Below are positions 1 through 5,122 of a stretch of DNA of 5,122 nt, one piece after another. Location of the stretch: positions 1-5,122 of the forward strand of contig JAOZRQ010000506.1 in NCBI GenBank assembly GCA_029940115.1, given 5' to 3'. The notes below the pieces were generated by a model that did not search any database, had not been told where the DNA came from, and was given only the letters and a program-made list of their open reading frames with translations. A program made the position numbers and the translations under genes. The stretch's first letter is position 1, and every line of letters begins with the position of its first letter. This stretch comes from Desulfobacterales bacterium (GTDB taxonomy: Bacteria; Desulfobacterota; Desulfobacteria; Desulfobacterales; 4be13).

Positions 1-121
1 TTGCCCTCGCTCAATTTTTGCACTCCATTTGTCTGCGCCTTTTCCATTGTTGCAAAAAACCGCTCGTTGCCCTCGCTCAATTTTTGCACTCCATTTGTCT
101 GCGCCTTTTCCATTGTTGCAA
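1..121. repeat. 66-bp tandem repeat, about 1.8 copies, truncated by window edge
   Basis: A 55-bp stretch at 1-55 recurs without a mismatch at 67-121, giving a 66-bp period with an 11-bp spacer (56-66). The array probably continues to the left of the window. The period is a multiple of three (22 codons), and five of the six frames through the unit are open, so openness alone says little about coding. Read on the minus strand, one frame gives a hydrophilic, helix-like 22-residue unit beginning ATMEKAQTNGVQKLSEGNER. This frame is in phase with the stop codon of the DUF4124 gene, and the first ATG (111-113) lies 24 nt past that stop. No Shine-Dalgarno sequence precedes that ATG. The unit also contains tttttgca (15-22, 81-88) and its complement tgcaaaaa (51-58), which could pair. 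It could be a non-coding minisatellite or the start of a repeat protein; I cannot decide from this window. Confidence 0.9.
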
Positions 122-137
122 GGTGACAAGATGCCGG

Positions 138-677
138 TTATTCACTTTTCTCTTCTGGAGAAAGCTTTTTCTTTATTTCCGCATTGTACGCTTCAACCTT
201 CTCATTAAATGCCTTCCGTTTTTTCACAAGGTTTGCCATCTGCTTTTTATGCTGTTCCAGCTTCACATTGTACGCCTTGATTGCCTCAGGGGTTTTGACA
301 GTCTTTCTTTCTTTGACAAGCGCCCTGTTGATCTTCTCCAGTTTGTGAAACTCATCTCCCAACGCGTCCCTCTCCCCCATCAGGGTCGCATCAAGGCCCA
401 CTTCTTCTTCAGTCTTTTCTGCCTTCTCATCACTCACGGCTTCCGTTTGTTGACGGTTCGCCGCTTCCTGTTTGGCCTTCTTCTCCCGCTGTTCCGGGGT
501 GAGGAGATCATCCTCTTCCTTATATATTTTCGGGCGCTGATCTTCCGGAACCTCGGCCAGATTATCCGTAAATCGGGTGACGCCATTCTTGTCCTTGTAT
601 CGGTAAAATTCTGCAAAAGCAGAGACAGAAACGAGGCACAGACAAATTCCGGTCAGTAATGCAAATCTCAAAGCCAT
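138..677 (-). CDS. Secreted DUF4124 domain protein with C-terminal coiled coil
   Basis: This encodes a 179-residue exported protein. Residues 1-22 form a signal peptide (Arg4, hydrophobic core ALLTGICLCLVSVS, cleavage after AFA). There is no lipobox, so it is probably soluble in the periplasm or outside the cell. Residues 24-50 (FYRYKDKNGVTRFTDNLAEV and the following residues) match the short N-terminal DUF4124 domain (YRYxDxxGVxxFTD...P). The remainder, about 52-179, is charged and rich in Glu, Lys and Gln, and is predicted from composition to be helical or coiled coil. The ATG at 675-677 was chosen because an AGAGGAG ribosome site lies 7 nt upstream and the signal peptide starts there. A longer in-frame start at 749 would only add residues encoded by an intergenic repeat. 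Stop is TAA at 138-140. It lies 179 bp downstream of the pilY1-like gene on the same strand. DUF4124 proteins often accompany type IV pilus genes, but their biochemical role is unknown. The family call is firm; an accessory pilus role is inference. Confidence 0.9.
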   Translation of the reverse strand: MALRFALLTGICLCLVSVSAFAEFYRYKDKNGVTRFTDNLAEVPEDQRPKIYKEEDDLLTPEQREKKAKQEAANRQQTEAVSDEKAEKTEEEVGLDATLMGERDALGDEFHKLEKINRALVKERKTVKTPEAIKAYNVKLEQHKKQMANLVKKRKAFNEKVEAYNAEIKKKLSPEEKSE

Positions 678-684
678 TTGAGTT

Positions 685-691
685 CTCCTCT
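685..691 (-). promoter_or_regulatory. Shine-Dalgarno site of the DUF4124 gene
   Basis: The minus strand reads AGAGGAG here, followed by 7 nt (AACTCAA) and the ATG at 675-677. This strong match to the anti-Shine-Dalgarno sequence at ideal spacing decides the start codon in favour of 677 over the upstream in-frame ATG at 749. Confidence 0.85.
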
Positions 692-716
692 GTAAATCAA
701 GTTTGTTTGTCAAGCA

Positions 717-814
717 GAAGAAACCCGGCTTGAAGAAACCCGGCTTCACTTACAGGAGTTTCAGTCTTCAGGTGACATTGAGCTGCCGAGGGCATCAGAA
801 GCCGGGTTTCTTCA
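717..814. repeat. GAAGAAACCCGGCTT elements: tandem pair plus inverted copy
   Basis: The 15-bp unit gaagaaacccggctt occurs twice head to tail (717-731 and 732-746). Its reverse complement appears at 798-814. The segment 731-747 (tgaagaaacccggcttc) and 798-814 form a perfect 17-bp inverted repeat around a 50-nt loop. On transcription of the minus strand this would be a long stable hairpin between the adhesin gene and the DUF4124 gene; the second tandem copy could compete for the same partner. It resembles small dispersed palindromic intergenic elements of the REP or MITE-like kind, but dispersal cannot be judged from one locus. No T-run follows the stem, so it is not a standard intrinsic terminator. 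Confidence 0.8.
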
Positions 815-846
815 GTTGACAATCGCCGGTGACAACCGTCAACTGA
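812..846 (-). other. Possible stem-loop just after the pilY1-like stop codon
   Basis: The 9-bp arms tcagttgac (812-820) and gtcaactga (838-846) are perfect complements separated by 17 nt. The structure begins 10 nt beyond the TAG stop at 857-859. No U-tract follows on the minus strand, so it does not look like a Rho-independent terminator. It could protect the 3' end of the adhesin message or act as a palindromic protein-binding site. The left arm overlaps the end of the larger inverted repeat at 798-814, so the two structures would compete. Confidence 0.4.
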
Positions 847-856
847 CTACCATATT

Positions 857-3800
857 CTACCGCTCTATCCAGTAAATCATGCCGCCGGCTGTCCCAGGCA
901 CTGGCAGGGGACTAGGCGGCGACGGCGAGATGGGGTTGACCAAATAAATATCCCGGGGCCCATCCTTGATGATGGTGGGCCCGGATCCCATGCCTCGGTC
1001 GTCCTTTCTGCGGTTTCCGGTGACGTTGACCTTCTCCCCACTTTCTGTGGTGATCTCCACCGGCAGGTCAGAAAACTGATCCTCCGAAGGCCGGCCGCCA
1101 GTACAGGCGTCGAGTATGTTCAGATAGGAAGCGCCTTTTCCTGACGTGCAGGGATCCTCTCCGCCTGATGCAAGCGGAATGTTCGAGAGGACCACCGCCT
1201 TTCCGCTTCTGATAATGACGTCGTCAATCACCCTCTCGCCGGATTCGGGAAGATCAAAATACCACCCCACATGCTCCCCGATGTTTGCTCCCGGGTCGAA
1301 CCATGTGATTGGGTTGTCCGTCAGGGCCTCCCCATAAGTCTCCGAATCTTCATCCGTGGACCCGGCGATCTCCTGATTCAGCAACGTGACCTCCGAGACC
1401 GGGCCCGCTTTTGAGGTCAGGTTTGAAAGTTTGCGCGGGTCACCGCCTGTAGGGGACCCCAGATACATCTGCTCTCCGTTCTCAGGCCACGCGGCATCTT
1501 CCCAATCCCAGATGCCGTAGATGGTCTGCCCGGTGGTGTCCCGCACATCCTCAGGCAGGATGTATCTGCCGGTCCCGAAAACGACGATATATCCCGGCTT
1601 CCCCTCACAGTGCTTCATGGCATCTGGCCTTGTGGTGATTGGCTGGGACTGGCCCGCCTTGTTTCTGGCCTGAAACAGGGGATTGCCGTCATACGCAACA
1701 TCCCAGCTTTCCGGAACCAAGGTGCTGCCATCCGGAGGCTCTTCACTGATGTCAAATTTCCACAGATTGCCCAGCAGGTCTCCCGCATACACATAGTCCA
1801 CGGTCTTGTTTCCGTCATAGTCAATCAGCAGAGGCGTGGAGAGACCATTGCATTGACCCGCCTCAGTCGGGCTGCCGGCATCGGTCTTGATTTTCTTCAA
1901 GAGTGAGCCGTCGATTGCATCAAGGATGTAGAGAACCGCTTGGGCATTCTCGCTGTCATATCCGTTCCCAAAGATCACGACCCATTTCCCCAAGTTGGAA
2001 TTGACAATATAGGGTCTGCTGAAGCTGAAGCCCATGTCCGGATCCGAGGATACCGGATATCCGGCAGTGTCATAAGGCGGGTTTGGTGGGTATTCCCATT
2101 TCACATCCTCGGCCTCAAAGCGGGATCTCGCATCATTGGCCTCAAAGTCGGTTAGATCAGATATGTCGAGACAGTAATAACCCTTTCCGCCTTTGCCGAG
2201 GCCACCCACGAGAAACGTGTAGACCTCCTCGTCTGATATGAGATCCTCGCTAAAGGCGATCTTTTCAGCATAAGGCATGGCATCCACAAAGTAATCGTGG
2301 TTGTATTCGGTGCTGATCAGGTTTTTCAGCTTGTCAAAGACCAGATTCGGGATGTAAGCAAAGGCTTCGCTCCCAGCGGGCTCGGCGATGGGATCGGTTC
2401 CGGCAACGGTACGAAATGCATGGAGCATCCCATCATTCGCGCCCACATAGATGTAGTCGCCCTCCAAGAGGGAAAGGGGGGAGGAATGGATGATGTCTCC
2501 GAGTATCCCGGGCATGTCGGAACCGCATGCGCCGCCAGCTTCCCCATCCGCACGCTCTCTGAACGTCGGCCCTTCATTGGTCCGGTCGCCCTTCAGATAG
2601 TTCATCATCAACTGCCCTTTTTCCGGATCGCCGTGAAGGGAGCCCTTCTGCCGGTCGGTCAGGTCCGCATAATCGTCAAACGCGATCCCGGCCTCACCGT
2701 TGTGGGTGAATATCTTCCGGTCGCCCCATGGCGTACTGTTCAGAACTTCTCCCGCTTTCCAGAGGGGCGGATCCAAGATTGCGCCCCCCTCTCCGAGGGT
2801 GTAGGCGATCACATCCCCTTCCCATCCCACCGGATCATAAGTTGTCCGGTACATGACCGTGTTGCCGGGCTGGAGCACCGGCGCGCTGACCGACACCGCC
2901 GCGGCGGATCCCACACTCAGCTTGCCCTTGATGTCACTGACGAGCGCGTTCAACGCCTTTCTCAGTTGTGCAGGGTCTGCCGCGCTCATATAGCGGCCCC
3001 CGGCGTTCAGAGCGGTGTGCCACAGGTCGTCAATCTTCTTCGTTTTGTCGCCATTGACGCAAGGGAAACCCGCTGGGCAGACGCCGCAGTTGTTCGGGTA
3101 GTCCGGGCAGGAGTTTGTACACTCTGGATAGGCATCCAAGGATACGGTACCGGAAACGCCGAATCCGATCGTATAGGTGACCATGTGCTGATGCTTAGTT
3201 GCGCCGCATCCGCCTGCCGGCACAAGATCGGGTGCCGGGGAGAGATCCTTGTCATAGTAGTATTTGGAAACATCCGCGAGCTCATTTGGACATCCATCTC
3301 CATTCGCGTCTCCGACGCTGGTGATATTGTTGCCCGTGTACGCCTTGTTAGCCCACGCCGACTCAGTGTAGCTGCCGCTTGTGAGACGGTCGTCGTACGC
3401 ACCATCGGTCATAAGAATGGTGAAGGCCTGCTGGCAGGAGCCTCCATCAGCCTGATCCGCGTATGGGGAGGGGCCGATGGTATTATCAGAATCGGCTTTG
3501 TCAAAATACCGCCCTGCCATTTCCAGTGAGCCCAACAACGATGTCCCCGCCTGCACGTCAAAGCCGTAAACGGCGCTGATGAGGGTGCTGAGATTCGCAG
3601 CATCGTCTATCGGTTGGGCCGGTATTATCGAGTCGGTCTTTGGATGAATGGTGAAAAATCCCACATTGACCCCACTCAGGTTCTTCATGGCCCGGACCAC
3701 CGCGCCTTTGGCGATGAAGGTACGATTCCGGTAATAGGTGAACCAGTTGGCGAAGTTCTGGCGGGCATTCACATAGTCTCTGCCCATGCGGTCTTTCTCT

Positions 3801-5122
3801 CTGGTTTCCACGGGGCCGAGTTTTGTCGCCACATACTCATACCGCTCGTTTGGACTGCAAAGGGCCTGCGTGGTCCCTGTGCAATACCCGTCAAAATAAT
3901 GTTGCGAGGTGGGCTGGTTGCCGGTCCCGCAGAAAGTGTCCACATTCGCCGTCGGTACGATTCGACAATCCGACTCCTGCAACACCTCATGGTATATGAT
4001 CTGGCCGCCCTTGAAGTAAACCAGGTACGGTTTGTCATTCTCCCGAATGTAGTAATGGGCGTTTGGGATATCAACCGGGCCAGCTGGAGACTCCCCATAC
4101 GGATTGGCGAAGTCATAATAGGTGGCATTCATGTCAGAAGTAGCGGGTTTCGTGGGATCCTGCCTTGGATTGTCAGGATCCGCCTGACCATCTTCTGAAG
4201 CATTATACGGCGAATTTTCCCAAGGCTCATACTCAATTCCCGGGTTGTAGTAGATTGAATTGTACTCGTGCCACTGGTGTCTCCATTTCAGCTTATGCTC
4301 GGGAGGGTTGTTGATCTCGTCGTTGATCTGGCCACTGGAATTGTAGCTTTTGTCGGGGGTGTCACACCCGCCTCCGCCAAGCTGATACAGGTAAGGGTCA
4401 TTTTTCCATGGGGAATACATGGTTTCCTTCGTCATGAAGGCAACCCGGATTTGGGTTTCCCCCTTGGCCGAGTCTCCCCAAGTGCCCTTTGGTGACACTT
4501 TTTCCCTGTCCATACTATTGGAATCATCCACCACAAACATGATGTTGCCCGGAGCCGCCGAGCCGCCACCTGAGACCGTGATCGGTGTGTTCGGAATCGC
4601 CATGCATACCGATGGCTCCACGCTTGTTGTCACCGTTCCGACGTCTATGCTCGTTGACGTGGTCGTGGTGATGGTGGAGGAGGTGCTGGTGGTGCTGGTG
4701 CTGGTGGTGATGCTGGTGGTGGTGCTACTGGTGCTGGTGGTGCTGATCGACGTGGTCAGGCTCGTGGTGCTCGTTGACGTACTGGAGGAGGTGCTGGTGG
4801 TGCTCGTTGACGTGGTCTCAATCGTTGTGCTCGTTGACGTGGTCTCGCTCGTGGTGCTGGTGGTGCTCGTTGACGTGGTCTCGATCGTGGTGGTGGGGAT
4901 CGTTGACGTACTGGTGCTGCTGAATGTCACGCTGATGGTGTGATTCGTCGTGACATTGGTGAAGGTGTAGCTGGACGGTGTGCCTTGGGAGGTTTCATCA
5001 ACTGTCACATCCTCCACCAGATATCCTTCACTCGGAACGATGGTGAATCCCTGGGATGCCCCCTGCACCACTGAGACATCACCTGCGGGATCGATGCTGC
5101 CGCCTGGTCCTGCTGATGCCTC
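857..5122 (-). CDS. pilY1: PilY1-like type IV pilus tip adhesin, 5' partial
   Basis: 1421 codons are visible and the frame runs open through the right edge, so the N-terminus and signal peptide lie outside; the GTG at 5069-5071 is internal. Residues are counted from the codon at 5120-5122. Residues 1-67 are a bacterial InlB-B-like beta repeat (GGSIDPAGDVSV...GFTIVPSEGY...SYTFTNVTTNHTISVTF). Residues 68-170 are an almost pure Thr/Ser linker. A vWA domain follows, with MIDAS DDSNS (D199, S201, S203), T527 in QAGTSL and D573 in LMTDG. Its large insert carries PilY1 signatures YYNPGIEYEPW (291-301) and NFANWFTYYRNR (456-467). A calcium-type DANGDG loop sits at 605-610. The C-terminal Neisseria PilC/PilY1 beta-propeller, from about 875, includes GDIIHSSP, YVGANDGMLHAF, LVGGLGKGGKGYY, a DYDGNKTVD calcium loop (1101-1109) and YAGDLLGNLWKFD. 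By family, it is exported, acts at the pilus tip and modulates pilus retraction, surface sensing and adhesion. The family call is very sure; the specific ligand is unknown. Confidence 0.95.
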   Translation of the reverse strand, partial: EASAGPGGSIDPAGDVSVVQGASQGFTIVPSEGYLVEDVTVDETSQGTPSSYTFTNVTTNHTISVTFSSTSTSTIPTTTIETTSTSTTSTTSETTSTSTTIETTSTSTTSTSSSTSTSTTSLTTSISTTSTSSTTTSITTSTSTTSTSSTITTTTSTSIDVGTVTTSVEPSVCMAIPNTPITVSGGGSAAPGNIMFVVDDSNSMDREKVSPKGTWGDSAKGETQIRVAFMTKETMYSPWKNDPYLYQLGGGGCDTPDKSYNSSGQINDEINNPPEHKLKWRHQWHEYNSIYYNPGIEYEPWENSPYNASEDGQADPDNPRQDPTKPATSDMNATYYDFANPYGESPAGPVDIPNAHYYIRENDKPYLVYFKGGQIIYHEVLQESDCRIVPTANVDTFCGTGNQPTSQHYFDGYCTGTTQALCSPNERYEYVATKLGPVETREKDRMGRDYVNARQNFANWFTYYRNRTFIAKGAVVRAMKNLSGVNVGFFTIHPKTDSIIPAQPIDDAANLSTLISAVYGFDVQAGTSLLGSLEMAGRYFDKADSDNTIGPSPYADQADGGSCQQAFTILMTDGAYDDRLTSGSYTESAWANKAYTGNNITSVGDANGDGCPNELADVSKYYYDKDLSPAPDLVPAGGCGATKHQHMVTYTIGFGVSGTVSLDAYPECTNSCPDYPNNCGVCPAGFPCVNGDKTKKIDDLWHTALNAGGRYMSAADPAQLRKALNALVSDIKGKLSVGSAAAVSVSAPVLQPGNTVMYRTTYDPVGWEGDVIAYTLGEGGAILDPPLWKAGEVLNSTPWGDRKIFTHNGEAGIAFDDYADLTDRQKGSLHGDPEKGQLMMNYLKGDRTNEGPTFRERADGEAGGACGSDMPGILGDIIHSSPLSLLEGDYIYVGANDGMLHAFRTVAGTDPIAEPAGSEAFAYIPNLVFDKLKNLISTEYNHDYFVDAMPYAEKIAFSEDLISDEEVYTFLVGGLGKGGKGYYCLDISDLTDFEANDARSRFEAEDVKWEYPPNPPYDTAGYPVSSDPDMGFSFSRPYIVNSNLGKWVVIFGNGYDSENAQAVLYILDAIDGSLLKKIKTDAGSPTEAGQCNGLSTPLLIDYDGNKTVDYVYAGDLLGNLWKFDISEEPPDGSTLVPESWDVAYDGNPLFQARNKAGQSQPITTRPDAMKHCEGKPGYIVVFGTGRYILPEDVRDTTGQTIYGIWDWEDAAWPENGEQMYLGSPTGGDPRKLSNLTSKAGPVSEVTLLNQEIAGSTDEDSETYGEALTDNPITWFDPGANIGEHVGWYFDLPESGERVIDDVIIRSGKAVVLSNIPLASGGEDPCTSGKGASYLNILDACTGGRPSEDQFSDLPVEITTESGEKVNVTGNRRKDDRGMGSGPTIIKDGPRDIYLVNPISPSPPSPLPVPGTAGGMIYWIER
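4613..4921 (-). repeat. Low-complexity Thr/Ser linker-coding tract with short internal repeats
   Basis: About 103 codons encode almost only Thr and Ser, with scattered Ile, Glu and Leu. The 19-bp sequence tgctcgttgacgtggtctc occurs exactly three times (4801-4819, 4828-4846, 4864-4882), encoding ETTSTST. Shorter copies start at 4648 and 4768. All start-to-start spacings (120, 33, 27 and 36 bp) are multiples of three, so the tract grew by in-frame duplication. It separates the N-terminal beta repeat from the vWA domain and probably forms an extended, perhaps O-glycosylated, stalk. The apparent open frames on the plus strand here (Val/Leu-rich) are mirror images of this repeat. Confidence 0.9.

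Noticed and set aside
1..121. CRISPR array
   Set aside because: The 55-bp repeats with an 11-bp spacer do not fit CRISPR repeat and spacer sizes, only two units are seen, and no cas gene is present.
18..659. Plus-strand open frame of 213 codons covering the tandem repeat and the DUF4124 gene
   Set aside because: Its product is Leu/Phe/Cys-rich without domain features, and it is antisense to a gene with a signal peptide, a known domain and a strong ribosome site.
620..677. Lipoprotein signal peptide in the DUF4124 protein
   Set aside because: The cysteines in LTGICLC lack the required small residue before Cys and lie within the hydrophobic core; an AFA cleavage site for signal peptidase I fits better.
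678..712. TTGACA on the minus strand (about 707-712) as a -35 box for the DUF4124 gene
   Set aside because: No acceptable -10 hexamer lies 16-18 nt downstream; that spacing falls on the Shine-Dalgarno region.
798..860. Rho-independent terminator after the pilY1-like gene
   Set aside because: The inverted repeats are present, but no run of T follows either stem on the minus strand.
2297..3529. Long plus-strand open frame of 410 codons opposite the adhesin gene
   Set aside because: It lies wholly antisense to recognisable vWA and propeller motifs, has no family resemblance and no ribosome site I can see; it is a shadow of the GC-rich codon pattern of the real gene.
4419..4943. Plus-strand Val/Leu-rich open frame that could look like a membrane protein
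   Set aside because: The hydrophobic run is the complement of the Thr/Ser codon repeats in the adhesin linker, so it is a low-complexity shadow.
5069..5071. GTG as start codon of the pilY1-like gene
   Set aside because: The frame stays open to the window edge and the upstream codons complete the beta repeat (GGSIDPAGDVSV), and no signal peptide follows the GTG, so it is an internal valine.

Overview
The window holds two convincing genes, both on the minus strand: the 5'-truncated body of a very large PilY1/PilC-type pilus-associated adhesin (857 to the right window edge) and, downstream of it, a small secreted DUF4124 coiled-coil protein (138-677). The organism is probably a Gram-negative, type IV pilus-bearing bacterium of the Desulfobacterota (Desulfobacterales-like). 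That placement is inferred from three traits familiar in that group: a bacterial InlB-B-like repeat next to a Thr/Ser linker, the PilY1 plus DUF4124 pairing, and intergenic repeats. No sequence search was possible, so the taxonomy is tentative.

Layout from left to right. Positions 1-121 carry a 66-bp tandem repeat, almost two copies, cut by the window edge. Positions 138-677 hold the DUF4124 gene, with a strong Shine-Dalgarno site that fixes its start at 677. The 179-bp gap at 678-856 contains a tandem pair of a 15-bp GAAGAAACCCGGCTT element plus an inverted copy, which makes a 17-bp perfect inverted repeat. It also holds a second, smaller inverted repeat just past the adhesin stop codon. From 857 to 5122 there is one uninterrupted reading frame. 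In protein order it encodes an InlB-B-like beta repeat, a Thr/Ser-only linker of about 100 residues, a von Willebrand factor A domain with a complete MIDAS and a large internal insert, and a PilY1 C-terminal beta-propeller with a DxDxN calcium loop.

Functionally, PilY1 proteins are exported and act at the tip of type IV pili in pilus assembly, retraction control, surface sensing and adhesion. The DUF4124 protein is a small periplasmic or secreted partner of unknown function that is often found beside pilus genes. The same orientation and order suggest one transcription unit. The 179-bp gap and its hairpins leave room for partial termination or mRNA processing between them. The most distinctive trait is the adhesin architecture: a beta-repeat and a Thr/Ser stalk ahead of the vWA-propeller core. 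I see no evidence for a wholly new system such as a defence locus, CRISPR array or mobile element.
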